From positions 25,001 through 89,000 of the forward strand of contig WBZZ01002776.1 of assembly GCA_019918135.1 (NCBI GenBank): a stretch of 64,000 bases of DNA. The letters are read 5' to 3'. The position numbers and the translations under genes are program-made. Source of the DNA: Paulinella micropora. Its lineage: Eukaryota; Cercozoa; Imbricatea; Euglyphida; Paulinellidae. The notes under the pieces are model-generated. The model did not search any database and had not been told where the DNA came from. It worked only from the letters and a program-made list of their open reading frames with translations. Of this stretch, positions 10,801-22,143 are shown piece after piece (position 1 is the first letter of the stretch; each line of letters opens with the position of its first letter).

Positions 10801-11349
10801 ATGTCGATAGGATAATCTCGGAAAATCCGTTGGTAGGGTTTGTAGACTCCGATTTTGCGGGGGATAAAGTTTCGCGAAAATCTCGGTCTGGATATGTTTA
10901 TTTATTCAACGGGACACCGCTAGCTTTGGTTCTCAAAACTGCAATCCATAATCGCTCAATCCACGTTAGAATCGGAAACGGTATCAGCGAACGAAGCGGT
11001 AAGGGAACTTCTCGCGTTATTACAATCTCTCAGGGATATTGGAATCAACCTCAAGGGCCCTACCACCCTCTTCGAAGATAATGAAGGGACGGTATTATTA
11101 TCCGAGAGAGGGTTAGGGGAGGCCCGTACCAAGCACATTGAGGTAAGGTACCACCTTCTTGCAAAACTCGTGAAGGACTGCATAGTCAAGTTATTCAGAG
11201 TACCAACCGAGGAAAATATTGCGGACATATTTACCAAAGTACATTTCACGGTTGAGAAATTTATGTATTTGGCTAAGAAAATTTCCGTCTTGCTAGACAG
11301 AGCGGGTCGTGCTCGTATTTTGATGAAACCCGATCAATTTACGTATTGA
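7846..11349 (+). pseudogene. pol: Copia-A copy 1 Pol remnant: integrase, linker, RT, RNase H
   Basis: In order: the integrase core (HISMDT near 7975 and CDQEYG near 8177, with a KVERSHQTNGG block near 8280); an acidic, proline-rich linker; a conserved linker domain with W-G-x2-WAKQTYG and FPAHAVLFDDG near 9090-9290; reverse transcriptase with LIDFTTAYLHA near 9915 and FHVDDG near 10180; and RNase H with DSDFAGD near 10850 and the terminal EARTKHIEVRYHL near 11120. It is carried in several frames and looks old. Identity with copy 2 is high where both survive, judged by eye. Confidence 0.85.
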
Positions 11350-12354
11350 ATCTACCAATAAGATTTACTTTTCTGAACCCGGTATAACCTCGGTATATAG
11401 TCATTAATTTTCCGCATACGCACCTACCAATTGTCTTAGGGAGCAGGTTGACTGGAAGCTAGGGGACAAAGGTTGGATCAGCGCCAACCAGAGGACCCTC
11501 ATTTCTGAATACTTGCACCCATATTACTTTTACAGGTAGTTCGATTGGACCACGGCAAGGCGAAGGATGAGAGCGTAGTTCGGACCTTGGCGTTCTATCG
11601 CCCATTATGCTCGCCCCAAACTCAAGATATCCTCGCGCGCGTTTGCGGCCCTCACTTGCGTGATTGCTCTATATTATTACATTTATATACATACAAACAT
11701 AAGTTGGTGGTCTCAGCTGTTGGTCGGAGGGCGATTTATCAGACTACAATTTTGTATGTCTTGAAAGGCCTCGGCAGCCAGCGTAACTCTGTGCCACCAG
11801 ACCAGCCAATAATTGCAGATATTTGTATTTGTCTTATACATCATATTGCTTTTGTCGCCTTTTGATACCCCCCTGCGGCCCGGGAAGCGCTGACAATTTT
11901 TATAACCCATATCACCGAGTAGTAGAATAATTAATAGTTCAGATAGGTCTCATCTCATGGTAGATTAGCTAGTACAATCAGGTTTACATCATATATTATC
12001 AGTATATTCGGTCACCTTGTATACCATATATAATGATGCTATATATGTAACTTGTTTATGCTATGCCTGTATTACATATTCACCTTAATATCACTCACAA
12101 CATAGGATAAGGTGTGGGTAGGCCATAATCTTCTTCTCGTCGATCAGGCCTGACTTGACTGGGGGGCGCTGCCCTGTGTGTAGTCTAACTGATATACACT
12201 TGCCACAGCAAGTTGGGTAGCCACCGTCGACATTATCTCTTGGAGAGTGTGAGGGTAAGAGTGAATATGTTTCGAGTCTGTGTTTTTATCATTTTCACAG
12301 GATAGTTAGTAGGACCTGCAGTTAATTTAGTAATTAACCTTGCTCCAGGGGGAG
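11350..12354 (+). other. Copia-A copy 1 3' untranslated stretch with polypurine tract
   Basis: About 1 kb between the end of RNase H and the 3' LTR. I see no convincing gene. A 106-codon frame at 11545-11865 has no recognisable features and no partner in the window. The stretch ends in CCAGGGGGAG (12345-12354), a typical copia polypurine tract directly before TGTTAGA. Confidence 0.6.
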
Positions 12355-12549
12355 TGTTAGATCATATTAATACAATATATTAATTCGGTGGACAGTACGG
12401 GCCGGCATATGTAATGCGTGTCGTTAGAGCCATTACGTGTGCCCGGCTTAATACGTTCCCGCTCTTTGCCTTGGCGCGTTCATTAAAGTTTAACTTGCAG
12501 ACGATCTACTCAACTTAGATTTGACTCCGGTTTAGTACAGTAGTCTACA
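12355..12549 (+). repeat. Copia-A copy 1 3' LTR
   Basis: About 195 bp, starting TGTTAGAT and ending TAGTCTACA, next to a polypurine tract. It matches the inverted LTR at 48588-48802, sharing for example the blocks CCGGCATA, GCGTGTCGT, CGTTCCCGCTCTTTG and AAGTTTAACTTGCAGACGAT. The complete ends in the other copy, TGTTAGAC and GTCTAACA, are perfect inverted repeats. The two LTRs belong to different insertions, so their differences reflect family divergence as well as age. Confidence 0.85.
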
Positions 12550-13060
12550 GAAGTCACATACATGTTTTGTAGGGCGTAGGAGATCAAGGTTAAGGTCACC
12601 AACAATCGTGATGCTAGTGTGTGGGGAGGCAGAGAGGATACCTTGCATGTAGTTTTGGAGCTCTTCGAAGAAAGCGCCGTCGTAGGATTGTGAGAGTGGT
12701 CTTTTGTAGATGTGGAATATGGTGTGGATTGGATTATTTTTATGTTCTGTACTGTGTAACTGCATGATTACGCCAGATGCTTTTGAGATTTTAAATTCAG
12801 AGATTGTGATGCGCATGTTGGGATTATTAGATTGTGGTTTTTATAGTAGACTGACACATCTGTGGTATGGTAGGATGTGTATGTTGGGGTTGGGAAGTGA
12901 GTGTGTGGTGTACCTGGTGTTATTTTGGATTCCGTAAGTGATATTATGTCTGGGATGAAGTGAGTACAGTCAGGGTTGGATAGATGGTTAAGTAGGGTTT
13001 GGTGGCTTCCTGTTATACCGCGGATATTTGTATGATATATATAGAGAAGTGCTTGTTTAC
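12550..13060 (-). pseudogene. LINE ORF2 endonuclease, 3'-truncated
   Basis: The endonuclease/exonuclease/phosphatase fold that nicks target DNA before reverse transcription. The N-terminal NIRG near 13020 and PDIISLTES near 12950 lie in one frame. The second half, with the GDLNLDLL strand near 12590-12610, lies in another, so at least one frame change separates them. The reading ends where the Copia-A LTR starts. Confidence 0.7.
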
Positions 13061-13192
13061 CTTGGGGGGAAGGGATGTGAGGTGTGGGTGTATGATGTGT
13101 GCTGGTGGATGTGATGTTGTATTGTTGGGTTGAATCTATTCTGGTAGGTGTTCCGGGGGTGGGGGGTTGGGTTGTAGTAAGAAGCTCATGGC

Positions 13193-14339
13193 TTACTGCG
13201 GTGCCTCACTGGCAGGGAACGTCGAACTGGAGCTAGACATGGTTGCATTTGCTGACCTGTTGCTAGTCCTTGGGGAGGCAGATGAGTTGTCTGACTCATA
13301 GTTTTTGAAGTGGTTCTTCAAGTACCGAATATGGGTTAATCGTTGGATTTTAAATCTATTCTCACTCTCTCTTGGGCGTAGATAGATCTCACCATCTGTG
13401 GTCCACACTGCTGCCACGAAATTTGGATAGTCTTTCATGAGTTTTATTGTGCTATCAAGGAGTTTGCGTGTTTCAGGTGACAAGCTCTCTTTGCACATGA
13501 TGTGATAATCTTTACCAGTATAGTTCTGCAAGCGCGATGTGATCTGCGAGATTTACTTATGCTGGGGATGCGAAGATTGATCGTATCGAACGAAATTTTT
13601 CTTCAGTTGATTACTTGCAAACCGGACTTTAATCGCAGGCGTGGCTTTTGCTGTTTCAGGTATATCTTTGCTGCGTGGTCTGAGATCATTCTTTTGCAAA
13701 ATAATAGGTCACCTTCTTTGCAGTCCATACATTTCGCTTTCATTAAAGCTGTGACTAGTTTCTGAGTTTGTTTTTAAGTTTCTTTGGAGTCATATGTGAT
13801 TCCGGTGATTATCGCGGTGTCCAAAGATTCGTTGTTTGGAAGTACTACCGGTGGTTCTTCCCTTTTGTGTAGCGGGAAACTTTCATGCAAATTGCTGTTT
13901 GCGAGGTTCAAGGGTTGTTTCCAGCTGCCTTGAAGTGTGTTTTTGTTGTTGCTGTGTGATGAGGATGCACTGGAAGATTGCATGGACATGGGTCTGCTCA
14001 TGTGTGAGGTGGTGCTGTTGTTGGAGGGAAACCTGTTTCGATCTAGTTCCTCTTTTAGTTCTCTCGTTAAAACTTCAACTTTTTCCTCACATTGCAGCAG
14101 TTTCATGAACATGTCGTTCATTTTCTTCAACATTTCATCCATTTTCTCCTCCATCGTTTTGGCGTGTTTCCATTACAATCTTGTTTTTCAGTTTTATCAG
14201 CTGTTTTACTGAGGTTTCCTAAATTTTTTTCGGAGGTTTCGATGCGTGCATGTTTCAGTGGTGCGTTGTTGTTGTTAGGATTATCTGAGGTGTTTGCTTT
14301 TGATGGTGTTGATGGTTTTGGTCTCTTCTGGGTGGACAT
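13193..14339 (-). pseudogene. LINE ORF1 protein
   Basis: Starts at the ATG at 14339 with a lysine-, proline- and asparagine-rich segment. A heptad-like acidic stretch (about 14030-14154, MEEKMDEMLKKMNDMF...) suggests a coiled coil for trimerisation. A serine-rich linker follows, then a C-terminal region (13193-13531) with RTRLTHIRYLKNHF-like basic and aromatic content. The N-terminal and coiled-coil parts are in different frames that overlap near 14130-14154, and the C-terminal part is in another, so this copy is decayed. No zinc knuckle or PHD finger is visible. LINE ORF1 proteins bind RNA as chaperones; the assignment rests on position upstream of an endonuclease and on the coiled coil. Confidence 0.6.
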
Positions 14340-14520
14340 GATGCTTCTTGAACAATTGTTAACTACTAGGCCTAGGCCTTCGGTTTAATGAAGTTAACAA
14401 TTTAACCTCTGGTCGATCCATACAAATCGTTAGCTCAAGAGCTATTGATTTAACTAGATGGTGACCTACGTCTCAAGTTATTAAAGGTAATGAGAAATTA
14501 TTAAAATATTAAAGTATTAA

Positions 14521-14863
<343 letters not shown>

Positions 14864-15220
14864 TAGTCCATGGAAGTTGATTCAGATGAAACATCTCACC
14901 CGTTGCCAAAAGCAGATCTAGACCCCACCTCGCCAAAATTTTCGGCGGTGGTGTGTCCAGCTTGAATCCCCGGGCGGCCCTCCTTCTTTTGCTTCCGGCC
15001 TCTCGTACTTCGAACGTTTGTATTTGATCTTGCCTTCAGCCTGGGTCCCTTTTTCACCGAACCCCAACAGCACAGAATGGAACGCAAGGACTCTGGTATT
15101 GGTAATTTTGCATAGGCTCTCTGTTTGTGCAATGAAATCATAAGTGCATGCATGGTTGCTACTGTTGGTTTGGAAAAAACAGAGAAAAAAAAACGATGCA
15201 AATGACCCGACATTTTGAAT
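14864..15220 (+). other. Upstream region and 5' leader of the host membrane-protein gene
   Basis: Non-repetitive sequence directly upstream of the five-exon gene, probably promoter plus 5' untranslated leader. No clear TATA box is visible. An in-frame TGA at 15203-15205 lies 15 bases before the chosen ATG, so translation in that frame cannot start further upstream without another exon. A 105-codon minus-strand frame overlaps here (14896-15213) but has no recognisable features. Confidence 0.4.
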
Positions 15221-15673
15221 ATGCCGTTGATCGTTTACTTACTTCTCGGTCTTCTGTATGTTTTGTGTGCAGCGACAGGGAAGACTGTCTTCCACATCAC
15301 CAATCGTAAGTTGCTTCCTATATCCTTATATATTCCTTTGCGGTGCTAACATGGGACTCTCCCTTTCCGTTTAGCTTCTGATGCATCGCCTGGTTCTGAT
15401 CGAAAGCAGCCATACTCGGAACCTGCTGGCACCTCCTCCACTGAAGATGTGGCAAAAGAACCTTCGACAAGCTGCGCCACCAAATGCGGCAACTGCTTGT
15501 CCGGGTGAGTTCCAACTGCAGAACCTCCTGTCTAGTTAATTCCGTTATGCTTTTTTCACAACGAACAGAAAGGCTCTCGACAACGACGCCTTCTTCTCTT
15601 CGATCTCTTTTTTCTCTTCTCCTCTCTCTCTCTCTCTCTCTCATCTCTCACCTCTCACTCTCTCATCTCTCAT

Positions 15674-15713
<40 letters not shown>

Positions 15714-15750
15714 CTCTCATTTCTCTCTCATCATCTCTCTTTCTCTCTCA

Positions 15751-15781
<31 letters not shown>

Positions 15782-17660
15782 TCATCTCTCTCTCTCATCT
15801 CTCTCTCTCATCTCTCTCTCTCCTCTTCTCTCTCTCTATCTCTCATCTTTCTCTCTCTCATATCTCTCTCTCTCACATCTCATCTCTGTCATCTCTCTCC
15901 CTCTCCCTCTCTCTCTCTCCCTCTCTTTCTCTCCATCTCTCTCTCATCTCTCTCATCTTTCATCTCTCACTCTCTCTCATCTCTCTCTTTCTCTCTCATT
16001 CTCTCTCATATCCCTCTCTCTCTCACATCTCATCTCTGTCATCTCTCTCCCTCTCCCTCTCTCTCTCTCTCCCTCTCTCTCCATCTCTCTCTTATCTCTC
16101 TCTTATCTCTCATCTCTCTCTCATCTTTCATCTCTCTCTCTCTCATGTCTCATCTCTCTCCTCTCTCATCTCTCTCTCTCTCCTCTCTCGCTCTCATCTC
16201 TCTCTCTCTCTCTTTCCCCTCTCTCATCTCTCTCCTCTCTCATCTCATCTCTCATCTCATCTCTCAGAGAGAGAGAGCTCTCTCTCTCTCTCTCTCACAC
16301 GTCTCCTCTCTCTCACCTCTCTCTCTCATCTCATCTCTCATCTCATCTCTCTCATCTCTCTCGTCTCTCATCTCTCTCTCTCTCTTTCATCTCTCTTCTC
16401 ATCTCACATCTCTCTATCTCTCTTCTCTCATCTCTCTCGCATCTCTCATATCTCTCATCTCTCTCACCTCTCTCTCTCCCTCTCTCACACACACACACGC
16501 ACACTCACCTCTCTCTCTCTCTCGCTCTCTCTCTCTCTCACACACACACTCTCACCTCTCTCTCTCTCTCTCTCTCTCACACACTCACCTCTCTCTCTCT
16601 CACACACACACACACTCACCTCTCTCTCTCTCACACACACACACACTCACCTCTCTCTCTCTCCCTTCCGCACCCCTCTCCCGTTGATCTCGTTTGTCTT
16701 TCTGCTCTATTCTTTCTCTTCCATCCCCCGGTGCACACACGGCACACAGTTGGTTTGAACCCTGTTGTGCACGCACACCCTAACTTTTTTTTTTTTTTTT
16801 TTTTTTTTTTCCTGTGAACTCTGCTGTGAAGGTGTGCTTTCTGCTGCTACCACACCAGCCCGGACGGTGACATGCTCTTCTGCTGGCAAACGCCCTACAG
16901 CTGGGCCTTCATCCTCTTCTGCTACTCGATCATGTATGTGATTGTGGGGCTCTTCATGTGGTAAGCCAGCGCTCCCTGACGTGCATTTATCGATAGATAA
17001 ATTGATGATTGAAAGATTGGTAGGTAGGTAGGTAGGTAGGTGTAGGCAGATAGCTTAGTTAGCAGGTAGGTAAGGGAGGTAGGTAGGGAGCTACGTAGGT
17101 AGTCAGGTAGGGTGGTTGGTAGGTAGGTAGGTAGGTATGTAAGGTAGGTAAGATTAGGTGGGTAGGTCGGTAGATAGATATGCTATCTATCTGCGGATCC
17201 ACTCCCTACCCTGTCTACTTTTGACTTGTCTGTTTGTTTCAGGGGCATGTTGGTCTGGCACCAGAAATACGGTGTCAAGGCTGAGTGGACCATGTTGATC
17301 ATCTTCCTGGCTGCGCTTGTGCTCCTTGGTTTGGGTCTGCTGGCAGGCGAGCGCGAACGCCGCCACCAGGTGAGAAAGAAAGGAGGGAAGGAAAGAAAGA
17401 ACGAAAGAAGGAAGGAAGGAATGCTTGCCTCTCGACTACCTTTAATGTACTGTCTATTTACTCCACTGCCTTTACGGTTACCTATCCTCTCTCTCCTTCC
17501 TTGCGTCCTGCCTTTCTCCTACCTTTTGTCCTGCCTTTTATCTTTCTAGTCGCTACAGATGGAATGCATGTTTTGACTGCAGGTGAAGTTGGAGGAAATG
17601 AAGGAACGCGCCGAACGCAAATACATGATGATGGAGGCCAAGGCTCACGCCATGGGCTAG
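15221..17660 (+). CDS. Five-exon host gene: 182-residue membrane protein with signal peptide
   Basis: Exons 15221-15305, 15375-15504, 16832-16960, 17243-17369 and 17583-17660. All introns are GT-AG (donors GTAAGT, GTGAGT, GTAAGC, GTGAGA), and the phases agree throughout, giving 549 nt. The protein starts with a signal peptide (MPLIVYLLLGLLYVLCAA). Next comes a serine- and proline-rich stretch, then a cysteine cluster (CATKCGNCLSGCAFCCYH), whose last CC pair precedes the first membrane segment (WAFILFCYSIMYVIVGLFMW). A second follows (WTMLIIFLAALVLLGLGLLAG), then a charged C-terminal helix rich in E, R, K and M. With a cleaved signal the N-terminus would be extracytoplasmic. I recognise no family. 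It is a host gene by its introns and lack of repeat copies. Upstream or alternative exons cannot be excluded. Confidence 0.8.
15505..16831 (+). repeat. Intron 2 filled by TC/CA microsatellite and a T tract
   Basis: The second intron of the host gene is 1327 bp. From about 15617 to 16660 it is nearly all CT dinucleotides with CA interruptions and TCTCACACAC blocks, then a T run (about 16783-16810) before the acceptor CTGTGAAG at 16831. One short inverted block of GA near 16267-16280 could fold against the CT tract. The apparent 424-codon Ser/Leu frame across it is an artefact of the repeat. Confidence 0.9.
17016..17180. repeat. GGTA-type tetranucleotide repeats in intron 3
   Basis: Degenerate TAGG/GGTA units between exons 3 and 4 of the host gene, with a short TAGATAGATA-type end. 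They lie wholly within the intron and do not touch the splice sites. Confidence 0.85.
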
Positions 17661-18734
17661 ACAACGACGCACCGACCACAGCACCGTTCGACCCTGGCGT
17701 CTTTTCTCATCTTGAGATAACGCATGGCAAATGTTCCCATGTCGAAATCTCGACGTCTTGGTGCCAGGCTGGAGGCTAAATAGACCTTTGCCTCATTCAC
17801 TCCAGTGTTTCTTTGAGCCAGTGTTTCTTCGAGTCGTCGTTGTTGTTTCCTCTTTCTTGTTCTTGGTTTCTCTTGTAGCAATTGACTTCGAGTCGTCGTT
17901 TCCTCTTTCTTCTTGGTTTCTCTTGTAGTAATTAATTGTGGTTATCTTTAGATGTATCAGATGTATCTGAGAGTAAGCCTATCTTACTGGCTACCGTAAT
18001 TATCATGAAATGGTGAGTGTGAACACCTAATGTTAAGTCGAGGATTTGTTCCGGAGATGGACGTAGGTATTGGATGGTACTGTCGATCAAACTTTCTTAT
18101 AAGTACTAAAAATCACGTCGCGCACTCATCACTTCTGTGAAAAGAGGACCTGAAAACCGTCGTATCCTTCTCTCTCTCTCTCTCTCTCTTTTTTTTTCTT
18201 TTTCTCTCTCTCTCTCTCTCCTTTTCCTTCTTTCTTGCTGTCACTTTATCACAACTTTACCGGTACTATGAATATATTTTACTGGTAAAACTCAGTACGT
18301 GACTGATGTTTCGAGCATGTGATTGCTTCAAATTAAGCTTTTCCTTAGTGAGACTGTAAATTTTTATTACAATAATTTTCTTTCTTTTATTATTATTATT
18401 ATTAATATTATTATTATTATTTACTGAAGTTACTACGTGAAGCTGCATTTTTTCTCTTTTTGTCAGTATCTCTTCAGATATTTTAATCTTAATATTAATA
18501 CATTTCCGTTTTCCAGGCGTCACTGTCTTCAACCTGACTGTACTAGTTGCATTAACATTTTTTTACACTTCACTTGAAACTCATACTTTCTCTTTTTGTA
18601 TTAATATTACTAATGACAATTTCAAGTTGAGACATTTTCATTAGAATATGTATGAAAAAAAATTGTTTTCAAAGTTTAAATTTTGTTTTTTGTTTTTTTT
18701 TTAAGTTTTCCTATTAAAAAGTTTATACGTATCA

Positions 18735-18794
<60 letters not shown>

Positions 18795-19015
18795 TTTTCA
18801 AGTCCTATTGAAAAAAGTTATTATACGTATTAATATTAATATTAATATTAAAAAAAAAAAAAAAAAAAAAATTATACGTATTTAATATTAAAAAAAAAAA
18901 AAAAAATTCTGCTAGTATTACCGTCGACATTCAAGTCAAGCAAGCACACAATTTTTTTAACTTTTGATGAAATTCCAATAGTGTGCTATAAATCTTAATT
19001 TGGACGGAAATTCTA
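17661..19015. other. 3' flank of host gene, AT-rich and low complexity
   Basis: The likely 3' untranslated region follows the TAG at 17658-17660. A repeated block with CTTCGAGTCGTCGTT occurs near 17826-17900 (two copies about 60 bp apart). Further on are a TC tract (18171-18222), TTA repeats (18390-18420), a T run of over 50 (about 18737-18792) and A runs (18850-18870, 18891-18906). No gene is visible. A sequence resembling a degenerate MITE end (GTCGACATTCAAGTCAAG) lies near 18925. Confidence 0.6.
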
Positions 19016-19289
19016 TTGCTGTTGACATTCAAGACAACAACAAAAATTAGTTTTTCATTTTTGTGTCAGATTTTCATTTTTGTGACAGTTTTTCATTTTT
19101 GTGACAAAAATTCAAATTTTCAAATTTAATGGTAACATTTCGCGAAAATTTACGATATTTTGCGGACGAATATAGCAGTTAATTTGAAAAATTCAAATTT
19201 TCACCCAAAATCAAAATTCCAACCAAAACTGAAATTCCAACCAAAACAGAAAAATCAATTTTTTTTGTTGTCTTGAATGTCAACAGCAA
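19016..19289 (-). mobile_element. 274-bp MITE, copy 2 (inverted)
   Basis: Reverse-complement copy of the MITE at 783-1056 with the same length and terminal inverted repeats, flanked by TA at 19014-19015 and 19290-19291. It differs from copy 1 at only a handful of positions by eye, so the family was active fairly recently. It carries no coding sequence. The following 281 bases to Copia-B are AT-rich with poly(T) and AATATTAAT blocks and no gene. Confidence 0.87.
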
Positions 19290-19570
19290 TATGTTGAAAC
19301 AAAAAAAACTTTTTTTTAATTTAATTGTATTGTATTAATATAAAAAGTTTAAGCTTGAACTTTTTTATATTATAGTATAGCTTTAACTTTTTTATATTAA
19401 TAAATTTTTTTCTAAATTTTTTTTTTAATTATTTTTTTTGAATATTAATACAACCTCAAGTGATAAATACACAACGAACTCTTATTAATATTAAAAGTCT
19501 CTATGGCTACATAAAGTCCTGACTCCTGAGAGCAGGTGAAATACTAGTAAATAGCTGAGAGGTCACTTCA

Positions 19571-19923
19571 ATTGGACAATTAATTAGACCCCTCCTCCTC
19601 AGCTATGTTCATATTGCTATTCAAGTTATACGTTACCCTTATTCGTTACGGTTAGTAGTATTATTAGTTATTAATACAGTCATTTAGAGTACCTTTTCTG
19701 GTACTTGTGGCACTAGCTTTTTACCATTACCATTATTGCCCATATCAGGCCGTTTCGTGAGTCATTTTCTGGAGGTACATCTTTGTGTGACGTCGTCAGT
19801 TGGACTGGCGGGAATTGTTCAGTATTGTTAAACTCTTTTACGTGGGAAGCAGTTGGCCGGTAGGAGGGGGACGCCCCGAGTTCCGGTCGCCGTTTGCAGA
19901 AGTCGCGAGGGTTTTCTCCCAAC
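19571..19923 (+). repeat. Copia-B 5' LTR
   Basis: Begins ATTGGACAATTAATTAGACC and ends TCTCCCAAC. Paired with 26581-26930. It lacks the usual TG/CA ends; ATTGG and CCAAC form a short inverted terminal match. The exact end could shift by one base because both copies are followed by G. Confidence 0.9.
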
Positions 19924-19936
19924 GGGTTATCGAGCC
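19924..19936 (+). promoter_or_regulatory. Copia-B primer binding site, tRNA-Met anticodon-arm-like
   Basis: GGGTTATCGAGCC directly follows the 5' LTR. Its complement, GGCTCGATAACCC, resembles the anticodon arm of initiator tRNA-Met (GGGCTCATAACCC) rather than a tRNA 3' end. This is the arrangement known for Drosophila copia, which is primed by a half-tRNA. The match is imperfect, and the position and parallel site in Copia-A are the main support. Confidence 0.5.
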
Positions 19937-20210
19937 TTGGAGCGTGACCTGTGCAACGGATCGCAGAGGAGAACCTTCGTTAAAGGGGTGAGGGGTCCAC
20001 CTTAAGTGACCCCATTACAGGAAAGTGCGCATTTTCAAATTGTGTGGCTACAGCTGATCACTGTAGACACTACCCACGCTCTGCTTTGCTGGTGTGCAGT
20101 GCAAGGGCAAGGTGGGGGACAGGACAGAGAGCAAGACACCGAAGAGTACAGGGCGCAGTGCGGGAGGGTGAGCCTCCTAAAGGGTGTTGTGCTTTTGTCA
20201 GCTCGGTGAC

Positions 20211-20490
20211 GTGGCCAGTTGTGTCGGACGTGGTGTCAGTTGGGATTGAGCACCCACTACCACGGACACAACAAGTTGCAAAGCCAGAGTACTAAGCAGT
20301 AGGCCAGTTGTGATTTTGCCGTGGTAACTGGCGGGATTGAGCACCCCGGCCCACGGGACACAACAACTTACATTACAAAGTTATTGTTGAGCAGTAGGCC
20401 AGTTGTGATTTTGCCGTGGTAACTGGCGGGATTGAGCACCCCCGGCCCACGGGACACAACAGCTTACCTTGCAAAGTTATTGTCGCATTC
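20211..20490 (+). repeat. Three tandem units of about 90-95 bp in the Copia-B leader
   Basis: Units begin with GGCCAGTTGTG at about 20213, 20302 and 20397. The last two are nearly identical and include GGCGGGATTGAGCACC and CGGGACACAACA. The first is diverged. They lie between primer site and gag, where packaging or translation signals are expected. A GA microsatellite follows at 20769-20814. The remaining leader up to 21059 shows no gene. Confidence 0.85.
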
Positions 20491-20766
20491 GTACTGCATC
20501 TACTCCTTGTGCCGCTGTTGTGACTGTGTGAGGAGTGAGAGAGAGGTGTGGTGAGGGCGTGAGCTCTGAAGAACCGTGCATAGGACACGAGGGGAGGAGC
20601 GAAAGGTGAGTGTTTAGGTGGTTGTACCAAAACAACTACAAACCTAGGTAGGTTGAAGAACTGACTTGCAGATAGAGCTGCTAGTAGGTGGAAAGCTATC
20701 ATAGGTGGTAGCTGAGGTAGCCTCAGTGTAGTTTGAGCATTAGAGTCAGTGGTAACACACGTGGTT

Positions 20767-20816
<50 letters not shown>

Positions 20817-21059
20817 AAGGGTGGTGTGGACAAGCAAAACACTATTCTGTGTAGTGTGTGTGTGAGTCTGCTCGTGGCCTCTGTTGTGTTCTCTCTGTGT
20901 GTGTGTGTGTGTGGTTGCTTGCCTGTGTCTGTGCCATCAGAACAGCGTAAGCATAGCGTGACCCTATCTCTATTTGGCAAGTAGAGAGCATAGCTGTGTG
21001 CTGAGTGTAAGTGTGTGTGTGTGGAGCGTGTGTCTGTTCGAGACTGACGGTGGTTAGAA

Positions 21060-22143
21060 ATGACTACGAGTAAGACAGACAATAAGATCACGTTCACCGG
21101 CAAAGAGGCATGGATCCTATTGCATAGGCAGGTAGTGCAAAGCTGTAATGCTAAGGCCCCTAAGGAAATGCTGCAGGGTGCTGACGCCCACAAACAATAT
21201 GTACATCGCGAAAACATGTTAGGGATACAGCTTAAGGGTAGGGAGGTGCCCCCCTTTATACTAGCTTGGGAAGAGGTAGCAGAGCGGAATGATTGGGCTG
21301 ACTTGGAAGAAGAAGTAGTAAAGGAATACTTCGAGGACAAAGGCAAGGGTCCTACTCGCCTGTGGCCTATGCCCAACCCCAAACAGGAAGCTTCAAACCT
21401 TGAGGAGGCATTAGGGGTAGAGGAAGGAAAGAAAACCCCAGCCAAGCGTTGCAAACCGGTATTTGGCAGTCCGAAGGATAAACCCACCCCTGAGACTGAA
21501 AAAGGAAAGGAGGAGGAGAAGGAAGATGAAGATCGGCACACCTAGCGGGCCGTAAGCGGTACCTGCCCCGAAGGTTGAGATTGGTTCAAAGGCCGAGCCG
21601 GCTGAGGCTGGTAGTGGTATCATGAGCCAAAACCTAAAATCTTTACTCAAAGCAAAAAGGGAAAAGGTACATGGGGTGAAGGTGAGGCCCGGCCCGGAGG
21701 ACTACCAACCCGATGGTTTGGCGGACGTGGAAGATGAGCCCCCGGAGATGCAGCCCGATGCCGATCCTTCCTCGGAATCCGACGAGGAAGGGGAGCGTGA
21801 AGGTGAAGAGTCCCCTGCTAGAGATGGAGACGTGGGTAGAGCTCCGGTAAGGGTGCCGTCCCCCATAGGTCCTGACCCTAGTGTTGATGCCGAACCCGGT
21901 GGTGGGGATGCTACCGCCGGGACCGATAGCAATCCGGTGACTACGCCCTCCACCAGCCCAAGCAATAGGCGTAGGTCAGTGGGCGCTCGTGCGTTTGGCT
22001 TCCTTGAGACGGTCCGAGCCTCAGTGAGTGGGATGCCCTGGTTTGCGTCCCATGCTAAGACGGTACCCCCTGCAGACCGAAAGGTGACTTCTCTGTTACC
22101 CCCTACTACTAGTACCGGTCCGTCTACGGCCCCCTCAACCTAA
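21060..22143 (+). pseudogene. gag: Copia-B gag region
   Basis: The first reading frame after the leader starts with ATG at 21060. A Gag-like N-terminal half has aromatic and charged helices (KEAWILLHRQ, FILAWEEVAERNDW). A lysine-, glutamate- and proline-rich tail follows, then a serine- and acid-rich region to 22143. No CCHC zinc knuckle is visible. Gag forms the particle that packages element RNA. The region is carried in more than one frame. Assignment rests mainly on position before a clear protease. Confidence 0.6.

Larger units (their letters stand above)
7839..12549 (+). mobile_element. Copia-A copy 1: Ty1/copia element lacking its 5' part
   Basis: A plus-strand Ty1/copia copy with the order integrase, reverse transcriptase, RNase H, 3' LTR. 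The integrase-before-RT order is diagnostic of copia. Homology to the second copy (42302-48802) begins close to 7839, so the LTR, gag, protease and start of integrase are gone. The pol region is a degraded fossil with several breaks. The 3' LTR lies directly beside the LINE at 12550, suggesting insertion into the LINE. The other side of that insertion is no longer adjacent. Confidence 0.88.
12550..14395 (-). mobile_element. LINE (non-LTR retrotransposon) fragment: ORF1 and start of endonuclease
   Basis: A minus-strand non-LTR retrotransposon with its 5' end near 14395. An ORF1 region is followed by the start of ORF2. The ORF2 part is an apurinic-type endonuclease: TNIRGITGSH and PDIISLTESKI near 12910-13040 match the N-terminal metal-site strand and the catalytic E strand, and HIYKRP with IVGDLNLDLL near 12580-12700 match later endonuclease motifs. 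The rest of the endonuclease and the whole RT are missing where the Copia-A LTR begins. The endonuclease start and its later part are in different frames. Clade is uncertain; CR1- or L2-like is a guess. Confidence 0.75.

Noticed and set aside
15484-16758. 424-codon Ser/Leu/His-rich reading frame
   Set aside because: It is a CT/CA microsatellite lying in intron 2 of the five-exon gene; exon phases agree only when it is spliced out.
18922-18945. Third MITE end (GTCGACATTCAAGTCAAG)
   Set aside because: Only about 18 bases resemble the MITE end, with mismatches and no partner end or TA duplication.
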